A DNA stretch of 64,000 nt from Branchiostoma floridae. Its lineage: Eukaryota; Chordata; Leptocardii; Amphioxiformes; Branchiostomatidae. The notes under the pieces were generated by a model, which worked only from the letters and a program-made list of their open reading frames with translations, ran no database searches and was not told where the DNA came from. Positions 37,394 through 47,945 of the stretch are shown in pieces. The stretch's first letter is position 1. Every line of letters begins with the position of its first letter. The stretch spans positions 23,328,718 to 23,392,717 of the forward strand of contig NC_049982.1 in assembly GCF_000003815.2 (NCBI RefSeq), written 5' to 3'. Position numbers and translations under genes: made by a program.

Positions 37394-38027
37394 TCAGGGG
37401 TGCCTAAGCATTTGCACGAACCCTATGAAATTCGTACGAATATTATGTGATACACACGAATCACTATGCGAAAACGCACGAATATTATGAAATACGCACG
37501 AATCACTATGCAAAAACGCACGAATATTATAAAATTCGCACGAATCACTATGTGACACACACGAACCTTATGAGATTTGCACGATCCTTATGCGAAATTG
37601 CGCAACCACTGCCGGGGTCACGTGACAGACGGAGCGGGATTTTCAAGATGGCGGCTTCTATCGGTGGCGACGGAAAATACGATGTAACACGCCAAAATGA
37701 AGAAAAACAATAGCTCACAGGCTATCAAATACATCTTTGCGACGGTAAATGTCCATTCCATGCCTTGAAATATAAATATCATGGGTAGAAACGCTCAAAA
37801 TCATACCTCCTCCCTGCCGCCGTTTTTGCATAAGGATCGTGCAAATCACATAAGGCTCGTGTGTGTCACATAGTGATTCGTGCGAATTTCATAATATTCG
37901 TGCGTTTTTGCATAGTGATTCGTGCGAATTTCATAATATTCGTGCGTTTTCGCATAGTGATTCGTGTGTATCACATAATATTCGTACGAATTTCATAGGG
38001 TTCGTGCAAATGCTTAGGCACCCCTGA
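37394..38027. mobile_element. 634-bp foldback element with long inverted arms
   Basis: TCAGGGGTGCCTAAGCATTT at the left end is the exact inverse of the right end. The arms extend inward about 200 bp through CACGAA-xxTATG repeats (for example ACGAATCACTATG). A 3-bp TAG flanks both ends (37391-37393 and 38028-38030). It is non-autonomous, with no transposase frame. Confidence 0.88.
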
Positions 38028-38592
38028 TAGCTGCTTTCCTTGGTACTCCAGCGCAATTTCTGGTTTTGCTATCACGTGCACTGAACAAGCAATGGTCACA
38101 AATTTTGAGTATTAGATAGCTCTTGTGCTCAGGAATAAGTAAATAACTTTAGGCCCCCTAGCGACTAGTTTTGGGATAGCAGGAAGTGGATAACTCAAGA
38201 AGGAAACAACGGATGTTCTTGATTTTTGGTCTGTAGGTAGCTTAGACAATGTTGTACAAGATAAAATACTAATTATGCAAAATAGGATTACATTTGCATA
38301 ATCGATGAGATTATTCTATCATAGCATTTTTTAATGTATCTCTTGTCCTGAACATGATATGGTATTGACATTTTAGTGGTAGATAGCTTTCAGCGCCATG
38401 CCAAAGTGGGGTTTCAGCCCCCTAACATTTATTTTTGGAACTGCAGGGGAATTTTTGTTAAGACATTCCAAAGAGGATAACTGCAGAAAGAAATGACGAA
38501 TTGACATCATGTTACGCACGAGGGTAGATTAGGCAAAGAATTCATAATGATATACATGTTATGCAAATGAGGCCTTAATTTGCATAATAAGT

Positions 38593-38616
38593 GTGGATGA
38601 TGAACAAGCTGGGCCC
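38593..38616 (-). pseudogene. 24-nt exact match to start of TIR exon
   Basis: The 24 bases at 38593-38616 equal 34961-34984, the 5' end of the copy A TIR exon including its splice-acceptor border. Flanks do not match. This may be a remnant of a lost TIR exon. Confidence 0.45.
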
Positions 38617-38659
38617 TAGAGTCATTTCTCGTTACAAGCTGTCTTCTATTGTCCTGTTT

Positions 38660-38940
38660 GGGCTTTAGTTCTCAACGAATCGTCATGCATGGCAACAGTT
38701 ATCGGCATCTACCCGTTACGAAGAACAGTGTGGCGTGGGGAGAAAATTTCCACAAAGACGGCAGAGAACCTCTGCATCGTATTAGGGGGAAGTACATCGC
38801 CTTCCCAACTTTGCGGACTGTAGGCCAGCAAGTAAATTGTATTGATGACATCCTCAATTGGAAAAAATATATAAGCATTACCCCTTTTGGGTCTAGCCGT
38901 CTCAACGAATCATCATGGCAACAGTCTTAGCCCTACGGTC
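38660..38940. repeat. Short direct repeat
   Basis: TCTCAACGAATC-TCATG-GGCAACAGT occurs near 38667 and 38891. Confidence 0.6.
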
Positions 38941-39871
38941 ATGACGATAATATGCAGCGCATGATTTAGCGCATCATGCTTCACCTCATTGAGGATGACT
39001 GCTTTCATTTTGTTTACTTTTAAGTGATAACTAGTACCTAGTCGCAAGAGTAGCTCAGTTATTTCTGTAGAAAGGTATGTAGACTCATCAGACTTTCACA
39101 AGTTTTACATCACACCGAGCTGGACGTGGTGAAATCCAACTAAAAAACGAAACATCTTGACCAAACCATTGGAAGGTACTAGTACTTCATGGGTACGTAG
39201 GCAGAGCCAAACACTTAAGCCTCGGATTGAAATATTATATCCCTACGTCCAGTATAACAATAGTGTGCCGTGATACATAAGTTATCGTACCACAATTTAG
39301 TCAGTTTCTGAATGCCAGTGAACGAACGTTTTTTGGCCAATTAAAAGCCAATACTTTATTCCATTGTAATAACACTCTGTTTGTATATTGCCTGCATATC
39401 CAAGCAAGCCGCAAAAACATCAGAAGAAACTACTTTTAGCGTATTTTGAGACATTCTAAGCGGACAAATCAACATTTGGGATTGTCATTCGAATCCGACG
39501 CTTACCTGTACTATCATTTTGTTATACGTACATGAAATATTACATTTATATCTATATACTAGTAGCAATGCCTTTGAATTGTCTGTCAGTTATACATAAT
39601 TAAACATTACGCATATATTAATGAAAAAAGCCTACATTTACATCATATATAACTCCACAATACCCTCTGTAAATAAGTATGAAATGATGGAATCAAAATA
39701 GCAGTAAAAGCTTGCAGCAAAGGCAATACACTATTATCATGCAAACATCTTACATATCACCTTACTTATCTTCATTCATAGTTATACATCTGAAATGATT
39801 TGACTTTACAGATTAAAATTGGGGAATGCAGATGGCATAGGTCATGTTGCTAAAGAGGTAACGATAATGCA

Positions 39872-40556
39872 TCAGTCGAACATTGGTTCATCTTCCTCAT
39901 CTTCTTCCGGCGTCTCCAGCATCCCGGAAATGTCGTCAGGGGTGATGTCCTTGACGTAAAAGGGTGCGTTTTTCCATTTCCGGCAGGTCAGTCTCTGCCC
40001 GTCCGACTTCTCAATGACGAAAGACTCGATCTTCAGGGTGGGGAAGCTGGCCTGTCTGTACACCATCTGTATTCCCCAGTTTTGTCTGCAGTTACTGAAG
40101 AAAATGTGATAGGGGTGTGAACAGAGGTACACGAACAGATATTGATATTTACCCCAAGGGACTGGTTTGAGCGTGTAGCCGTACGTATATGCTGCTTAAA
40201 TGATTACAAAACATCCTCAATGCTGAATTCTTTGGGACTGGATGGAACGCAGAGCAGTATAGAGTAACTGGTTGCTCCTACTGCTGGGAAGATAACAGAA
40301 GTTCTAATGTTATGGTCATAGTTTCACACTGGAATGTATACTCGCTGGTAATGATTCTTACCTGCAGTACACCTTTCCGTTCATTTCCCAGTCGTCAATC
40401 TTCTTGGGTGGGTGGGGCTTGATCTCGATCCGTTGGGGAAAGGTTTTGTCCACCACCACGTGGTGGTTCTCCTTGATCTGGCGGAAGTCGCTGACATTGC
40501 AGGCAAACTCCTTGCACTTCACACAGAGCAGCCTCATCCCCTTTCCGCGGATCTTC
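39872..40556 (-). CDS. RLR B C-terminal domain exons
   Basis: The same 195- and 223-nt exons as copy A, with about 95% similar residues. The Cys pairs are kept ([11 protein letters not shown], then a Cys pair before QNWGIQM). Small changes include YVKDITPDD for YVEGITPDD. The domain itself is intact. Confidence 0.88.
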
Positions 40557-40704
40557 CTGCAGAGAAAAAGAATCGAATCCTACTGTTAACTCAATGTATA
40601 TGTACTGCTATCCATGATCCACAGTTGCCAAACTTTAGAGACACTTCACTAACTGTGACACGTACTGTACGCGGGCATGTGCAAAGGAATTATTTGCTCA
40701 TCAA

Positions 40705-41055
40705 TAATAATAGCCTTTATTGCACATTCATGCCCTACCGGGCTAAGTACAGGCATATAGATACAAAAGGTAGTAATGCAGTACACATGGTTTCTAAAAC
40801 ATGGATTCTAAAACTAGTCTAATACATTTGTTCGGCTTCTTCTCGTTTCTTAGTAATGTTGAATATGTAGCTTGAGATGTGTTTGTATAATATCGTTCGA
40901 TCAAACCTCATAAGAAAAATGGATTTTTCAACACTAGACAAAGATTCAAAGCGAGGGAGCTTTCCTATGATATAGCTAAAAAGAATACTTCTATCATTAC
41001 TACATAAACTACAATCTAATAAAAAGTGGGCTTCATCTTCGACCTTGTTCATGAA
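40705..41055 (-). mobile_element. LINE 3' fragment in RLR B intron
   Basis: The minus frame 41052-40819 reads VEDEAHFLLDCSLCSNDR, the Cys-rich C-terminus common to non-LTR reverse transcriptases. It is followed by a 3' UTR ending in GCAATAAAGGC (minus). The insert lies between TCAAT and GAAAATT-CGAAACAGTGG, which are adjacent in copy C. Confidence 0.75.
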
Positions 41056-41782
41056 AATTCGAAACAGTGGAAATTGCTCAATAGAAGCAAAAGCAGAAAC
41101 CAGCCTTCTAGTAAAGATGATGCCTACTTGGTTTTCCTCTGCATTTCCTTCAAAGCCTGAGCGAGATCTCTCTCCTTCTTGGACTCTTCTTGCAGACGTC
41201 GGACCAACTTCATAAAGTCATCATGCTTCTCCCTCTGCATGTGCCACACCTGCAGCATCGCCCTCTCCATCAGCTTCTCCCGAATGGTGTCCAACTGGAA
41301 ATCAAAGGTTTAGATTTATTGGAATTACAGAAAATGCAAAAGATGGTCAACGTTATGGGATTATTCACAGCTAAATCATGTATTCTTGTAAAAGATCACT
41401 TCCACCTTCTTATATGATAATGTTTAGCTTTTTGCACTACTTTTACACATTATTCCCCAAACAAAACATCATTAAAAAACTCACTCTTATAGACAACAGC
41501 AGCATGTTTTAGTCGTTTGTCAATTAAGGGTTAATGACCCGCCCCAAGGTGTATATGGTGTGATAACGCCTGGTCCTTTTGCTATAACCACCGAATGAAA
41601 CCACCGTGTGAGCGAAGCGAACGAGGCGTTTTATGAGGCTTGGCATGTCAAGCCTTTTCCAAAATCTTATTGTACTAGTACTGTATTCATGATCATTCCT
41701 CTCCTGGGGTCTGATCTTTACTCCTTACTCTGTGCTATTCTGTTTTATTTATCTCTCATTCTGATTGGCCAGAGTCCTGCGT

Positions 41783-41856
41783 GTATCGCTCCTTCTGATT
41801 GGTCAGAATTTTTACTGGTGTCGAGGCAAATTCTGACCAATCAGAAGGAGCGATGC
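41783..41856. repeat. Long perfect-like hairpin
   Basis: A 28-nt arm (41783-41810, CGCTCCTTCTGATTGGTCAG core) pairs with 41829-41856 with one mismatch and an 18-nt loop. It sits within a ~430-bp insert (41520-41950) not found in the matching introns of copies A and C. Confidence 0.85.
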
Positions 41857-41997
41857 ACACCGGGCTGGCCGGAATCTATGTGTTACGGCATCATAACCAA
41901 CATCAAACAGGGCATTATGGTTGATCCGCGGCATCCGTCTATATAATAATATACCTTAAAGACAAACGCGGTCCATAATTCAACCTAGCTGTGGTAC

Positions 41998-44121
41998 CTT
42001 TTCCTTCAGGGCAATTCCGCCTTCCCGTCCAGCGATCAGCACAGACTTGCTGCCCTCTGCACGACCTCGTCCTGTAGAAAGGAAAATAGACATGATTATC
42101 ACTTTAAGGTTATTTCGTTCGAATATACAACAAAATTTCGATCAATGTCAATGATAAACCAGTTTACTAGTCTTGGCTGTTTTAGCTGTTTCCGGCTTAA
42201 TTACGTTAACATATTGGTGAACATTTACGACACAGGACATATAAGGCAACTTTTTACCTTCGTCTGGCTTTTGGTTATGATACTGCAGTTCGGCTTTGTG
42301 CTCCATAACCTGAGAAATCCACTCTGCGTCCAGGTTGGCGCATGCTCCCAGGATATGTTCCACGGCTTCCTTTTGACTCTTCGACTTCCCCACACCCAGA
42401 GAGGCGGTCAGACCGATGATCTGCAATCAAAGGGCAACATAGTTCTTGCCTGTGATCGATAGATAGCAGTAGTCCTTTAAATATGATTAGACATTTTCGT
42501 AACTGTGTGGATAAAAGTTCATCAGGAAACCTGTGTCATACTTAAGAATGTAGTATTTTAGTTTGAAAGGTAACTTCTTGTCGATATGTGATACCATTGA
42601 ATTGAATTATCAAAATTTCAAAGTGTATTGGCTATGTAATACTAGTATGCCCTATACAACTTCGTTGTTGAGTATCCTTGAAATACCTGGAGTAATGTGT
42701 CACTATCAATAGTTACTTCACATGAATGGAGGTAAACATTGTTTTTGGCTTGTCTGTCTGTCTTAATGTCTGTCTCCGTGTGTCTAAAAAATGTCGGTCT
42801 GGTTGTTGCCATGCATTCACTCACTCACTCTCACTCATCCTCGCCGCATATCAGACTTCGCTGAGGCGGGCATTCACAGTGTTACTTATGCGTTCTGTTT
42901 TCTTAAGAGGGTGAAGTATTCCATCTCTCCTAAAAATGATTTCATCAGGTTCGTAGAATACAGGATATAAGAGAAATCTTTTACACAACCAATATATGCT
43001 TCTTTGCTTACCTTTCTGTGTCCGAGGAAGATGTCTGAGAGGCAACGAAACGCAGGCAAACTGAGAACAAATTGATTGTATAAAAAAGTTCTCCTATATC
43101 TTGTCTACCTTCTCTAGTTCTCTAGCAATGCCTTACCTGTGGTAGCCTTGCGCTGCTCTGCTCCACCTTCTGATTGATGTACCTGGTCATGATGGCGTTG
43201 TACGGATCGTTCTTCTGGCAGTGGTGACACTCGTCAAAGATCAGCATGGAAAATGTGTCTAGCGTGATCAGCTCGTCCATCAGGGCGTTCTCCAGCACCT
43301 GTGCCGTCAGGATGATGACGTCGTAATCGGGAAGAGTCTCTCCAACTGGAATGTCGGCGGCAGTTTCACCACTCAGGGGCAAAATGTCGTACCTGAATAA
43401 AACAAAAGATAACGTCTAACTTAAAAGAGAAATTAAACAATCGTCTACGATACCACCCTATCTTTGGAAACCGCAAGCGCCTTACCAGTACAAACAAATG
43501 ATATGTGCATGTCTAGACAACGATGGATGGCAGTAAATATTCGCTTTGTCTATCAGGCTAGTCGAACTCACTTGGGACTCAGGTATTCCCTGAAAGCATT
43601 GCATTGCTGTTCCACTAGAGGCACCTTGTTGACCAGGAACACCACACGCCGACGTGCATCCACACCTGCTCCCACTTCTGTAATATAAAGACAGACGCAT
43701 TTTCGGTTAAATGTATTTCTTGAATTGCAAAGACAATAGAAAAGAAAATCCCGGGGAGGAGCCGGGAGAAAGTACCAAAGTGGGCAAATTGAAATAATTC
43801 GATCGAAAGTATATAATTGGAGGTTACAGCGTACTTCTTCTTCTTACAATTTCCTCCCATCTCCTTACCACCGCCGTTATTGAATAGAACTGCACTAAAT
43901 GTAGTACTTACCGAAGGAGGTACCACCTTCTAGATGTTCCCGAGTGATTTTGATAGCCACGCGAGTTTTGCCACTACCGGTAGGTGCACAGATGATGGTG
44001 TTCCGGCCTTCCAGTGCTGGCTCTGCCAGCTCCACCTGGTAGCCTCGCATGGGGATGTCCTTCAGTTCACTTTGTTCGAAAGGCAATTTGGCGGCTTGTA
44101 GAGGCGTCATCTTTTCACATC
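41998..44121 (-). CDS. RLR B helicase remnant: Hel1 intact, Hel2 core missing
   Basis: Exons 44121-43912, 43674-43572, 43392-43137 and 42420-42258 keep motif I ([10 protein letters not shown]), motif II (FDECHHCQ) and motif III (GLTASLGVG). The next exon is 42071-41998, [10 protein letters not shown], half of motif VI. The five exons carrying the Hel2 insertion and motifs IV and V in copies A and C are absent. Splicing 42258 to 42071 is phase 1 to phase 1, so the shortened protein stays in frame. Confidence 0.85.
42168..42182. other. Deletion junction inside RLR B intron
   Basis: Left of this point the intron matches copy A 28318-28418 (AAACCAGTTTACT); right of it the intron matches copy A 31543-31630 (GCTGTTTTAGCTGT). 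The join removed about 3 kb with five exons. Confidence 0.8.
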
Positions 44122-44346
44122 CTGTTGGGACAAACGACATGAATGCACTAGCTGTAGTCATCATAGTGTCACCGACGCTTGTTAGAAAGCATGCTAAGTT
44201 TACCACTGGAAAAAGTGTAATGATGTGACGGGTTCTGTGTAGGCAATGGTGAAATCATAATCATCAAACAGTCAAGTCAGATTTTGAAACAAGAAAAGTA
44301 AGGTGCGTTTACGAGTGGTATCTATCGACATTGCTTTTTATTTCAC

Positions 44347-46766
44347 CTTCGTCGTCCTGCTTCTCAGCAAATTCGTCAAAACCGGCAGTTGCTGACGGTT
44401 GTTCCCTGTTTGACGCATCCAAACCAATTGTGATCGGCGTCTCGGAAACGATTGTCTCACACAGCAGAGGTTCGTATTTGTTAACAACATTCATGTGCAC
44501 CCGGTCCATGGCCAGTTCATCTGCAAGATCGTCATGTTTGGTCCTCCTCAGCCCCTGCAGGAACTGCCTGTACCAGCCGGGTGGGAATCGAGTCACTCGA
44601 TCGATGAGAGTGATCAGGGCTCGTGTGTTTCCATGGCTACGGGTTTCTGCCTCGATTTGATCCTATAAGACACATTATTGGGGGTCGACACAGATTAACT
44701 ATAAAAACAGTGCAGATCACTTTGTCTATAAATCATCTACATGCAGACACTAAGGCAAAACTAAATTCAATGCTGTGTAAACGCTAATCTACCTACCTTG
44801 TCTTGATCTGACAGACAGGGAAGGTGTGGCAACATCTCCATAGCAACGACCACCTGCAGTTGCGGTGCCCACAGCTGTAGGAGGCGCTTGAGGGGAGTCA
44901 TATCCTGGATTGTCTCTCGACCCTCCATGATAGCCTTGATAAATTTATACCCTGTTGGATGCACAGCCTTTATGTTAGTTTGTCATGCATAGGAATCACT
45001 TGGAGTAAACATTCCCAATTGGCCTTTGCTTCCTATTTTACTAATAGAAACCATAGCGTTTACCTGAGTTCTCCAGGGAATTTAGAAATGCCTGAAACCA
45101 CCCCGGCTGCTCGCACGTCTGTAGTTTCAGCAGAAGTGTCTGCATTGCCTCGGCTGGTCCCTTGTTTCTCTCATCAGCAATGATGGTTCTGACAAACCCC
45201 AAACCTTAACAACAGAAAAAGGCAGTATAGCTTACAAATTAAATTTACACCTTGCATGTATATTAGATCCCAGCATACAATTTACTTATATAATTAAAGT
45301 ATTGTCCATAATCCATGCAAATAATGGGCAGGGTGTGTGAGCAAAATTTCTTGAACTACTCAAACCCATACAGAAGAAAACAACTTACCATTGTCAAAGT
45401 AACTCATAAGGTGGACGACGATGTTACCAGGAATGACCGTGTCCTTTAAGGCCCCCTCTCACTTGACGTGCGGCACGCTTGCGGGATTGCTGCGTTCCGA
45501 AGATGCTCTATTAATTTTCAGAGATTATTAGCGAATTTTCGGACTTGCTTGATGTTCAGAGCGCCTAGTGGACACAATTAGTCTGTAGAGAGAATACCCT
45601 GAGTCTGAGTAGTGGGGATTCATCACGAACTGCGCGCAGCTCCTAACAGAACAGCGTCTGCAAAGAGCATTAGGCCCCCCNNNNNNNNNNNNNNNNNNNN
45701 NNNNNNNNNNNNNNNNNNNNNNNNNNNNNNNNNNNNNNNNNNNNNNNNNNNNNNNNNNNNNNNNNNNNNNNNNNNNNNNNTACGTATTGCGCAATATCCG
45801 AATCATAAAAAATCGAAGAAAATAACAAAACAGTGACGCAGTGAACGAACGCAGCAATGCCGCAAGCGTGCCGCACGTCAAGTGAGAGGGGGCCTTTAGT
45901 AGCGGGGCGAACGCCTCCAGAAGGGCCTTTCCCAGCTCGTCCGTGGCCGGGATGGGCTCTGACTTGGTGTCTGTGCCGTCTGTTCCTGGCAATACGTCAG
46001 CAGCATCTGTTTGAGAGTAAAATTTTCAGGAAACAACAGGTCAACTTTCTCTTATTTTATGTCGCAGTTAAATCAAATTTTAAACCAACTTGTGTGTGAT
46101 CAAAGCTGTTGACACAGACATATGAAGTCACTTTCCACATCTCCCCTATTATCATGCTCGGACATTATATTTGTGATGTTGACGTTCCCACTATCATCGA
46201 ATCCGACTTTACAGTTGTATGTTTGTGTTTGCAAGTTAAGTTTAGATGTGAAATTTGAAAATGAGACGTAAAATAAGCAACAGTTACGATAAACTACAAA
46301 ACATGACTGCAAAAAAAGTTTTATTAATCTTTCCGCCGAATGGATTTTGTTAGTCAATTATAACTTCAACGTTATTGGCCCGTTAAACTGAATTTTAAGT
46401 GAAAGAAAGAATTCAAAGCAAAAATGTCGTCTATTGTTTTCCTGTAGTCGTCGGTGCTTGTCAGACAGCTTGATATTTTACTATTGGTAAAGTTTTCAAA
46501 AAGCAACATTGAGCAAAGGTGCTGTAATGATATGACAAGGTTCTGTGTTCGTAATCGTTAAATTATAGTCATCAAACAGTAAAGTCAGAAAAATGAAAAT
46601 TCTTTTACAAAAGAGAGGCATCTATTGACTTTACACTTTGCTTTCATTTCACCTTCTTCCTCTTGCTTCTCAGCAACCTCTTCAAACCCGGTTTCTTCTC
46701 GTAGGGCGTCCAGACCAATTGATGTCAGCGCCTCCGCGACTGTTGTATCGTCTTCTGAGTCTGCAG
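44347..46766 (-). CDS. RLR B CARD pair, second set, with linker
   Basis: Exons 46766-46653 (acidic linker), 45985-45389 (first half of CARD1, split by a MITE), 45204-45064 (second half: ADERNKGPAEAMQTLL, CEQPGWFQAFLNSL), 44951-44797 (CARD2 first half: LLQLWAPQLQV, MLPHLPCLSDQDK) and 44662-44347 (CARD2 second half: GWYRQFLQGLRRTKHDDLA, plus linker TIGLD). GWF-x-FL-xxL is the RIG-I/MDA5 CARD signature. Each CARD split by one intron matches RLR gene structure. Confidence 0.8.
45449..45895. mobile_element. MITE inserted in CARD exon, TTA target duplication
   Basis: The terminal inverted repeats start AGGCCCCCTCTCACTTGACG and continue to about 50 bp, perfectly mirrored at 45845-45895 apart from small differences. 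TTA flanks both ends (45446-45448 and 45896-45898). The paralogous exon at 49917-50063 is uninterrupted at the same codon. A 3-bp TWA duplication fits PIF/Harbinger-type elements. The centre contains the assembly gap. Confidence 0.9.
45681..45780. other. Assembly gap, 100 N
   Basis: One hundred undetermined bases lie inside the MITE; the true length is unknown. Confidence 1.
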
Positions 46767-47039
46767 CTGTAGTGCCATTGATCAAACAAATATCATATCA
46801 ATGTATCAAATCAGATTAACAGAAGCAAAATTTGTTCAACATACTTTTGGAAGATTAAAGCGACAAAGTCCATGCTGTCTGAATCAAATGACGGCGCAAT
46901 TGAAATTGGTGCTAGCTAAGCGTGCATTGTTTTTTAACATGTATTCCATGCAATTTCTATTTTTCAACTAATTATATTTCAGCCATACCATAGGAATGGT
47001 GAAATATATTGTATTCGTAATGTTTTTTTCTCCTGTCAA

Positions 47040-47640
47040 ATCTTCAAATCGAATCATCTTCGTCGTTCCTGGACCAAATGACCTGAAATTTGGTACAAGG
47101 GTAGAGTGGGTCAATACCATTAGGCGTTTTTTTCCATGTTTTCATATTTTTCGTTAAAATGATTTTATTGGTTTTTTTGGCAATTTTTATGTATGTTTTG
47201 GCCCCCTGTACCCTGGTATTACAGCCGAATGACTTGAAATTTTGTACAGAGGTGCCTTGATTACATGCCTACATAGATTCAATAACAGTTTTGGCATAAG
47301 ATACAACAAAATTCTTAATTTCGCGATTTTTTGACAGAAAAGGGACATTTTGGGCTCCTGTATGCTCGTTTTACAATCAAATAACCTGAAATTTGGTATA
47401 GGAGTGCCCTTCACATATGTGCACATGGATTCAATAACGACTTTGGCATACAGTACAACAAAATGCAAATTTTGCGATTTTTTTGCCATCTTTTGACAAA
47501 AATAGGACATTTTTGGCTCCTGTACCCTCGTTTTACATCCAAATGACCTGAAATTCGGTAAAGGGGTGCTCTAGATATTTATTCAAATGACTCATATATA
47601 ATTTCGGACATGAACCGCTTAAAAATGATACATTTGAGGA
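47040..47640. repeat. ~160-bp tandem repeats in intron
   Basis: Diverged units contain GGCTCCTGTA-CCTCGTTTTAC, then AATGACCTGAAATTTGGTA and TTTGGCATA-AGTACAACAAAA. They start near 47193, 47350 and 47512, with an earlier weak one near 47060. Confidence 0.8.
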
Positions 47641-47945
47641 TTTTTCATGTCATTTTCCAATGGCCACAGGGGTCAACAACCTGGGGAGGGAGATGGCTGA
47701 AATATACTGTATTTGCTCTCAAGCAAATGTCGGCCTTTCTAGTTTGAACAATTTCCTTTCATTTTCTTTTTACAGTGTTTGTGGACGCGGCGGCCATGCA
47801 ATAATAGCACTTGCTGATTTCGTTCATACGATGCTAGTCCAATGTCCATCTTAGCAGGATTTCAGTTAAACCTCTAAGTGGAGCTAGAGTAATATCAATA
47901 AGTGAAATGGAAAATAAGTGAATGGGTTATTGTGAATTTTCATAC

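Larger units (their letters stand above)
36740..39871. other. Intergenic between RLR A and RLR B
   Basis: This holds the copy A promoter region, a dispersed repeat interrupted by a 634-bp foldback element, a short TIR-exon match, a direct repeat near 38.67-38.93 kb, and the 3' flank shared with other copies (from 39700). No further coding exon is convincing. Confidence 0.6.

Noticed and set aside
37420-38010. CRISPR-like array of regular CACGAA repeats
   Set aside because: It is a eukaryotic inverted-repeat element; the repeats are short, unspaced and mirrored about a centre.
45528-45992. A 154-residue protein across the N gap
   Set aside because: Only the first part (DELGKALLEAFAPLLK) is CARD; the rest is MITE sequence and unknown bases.
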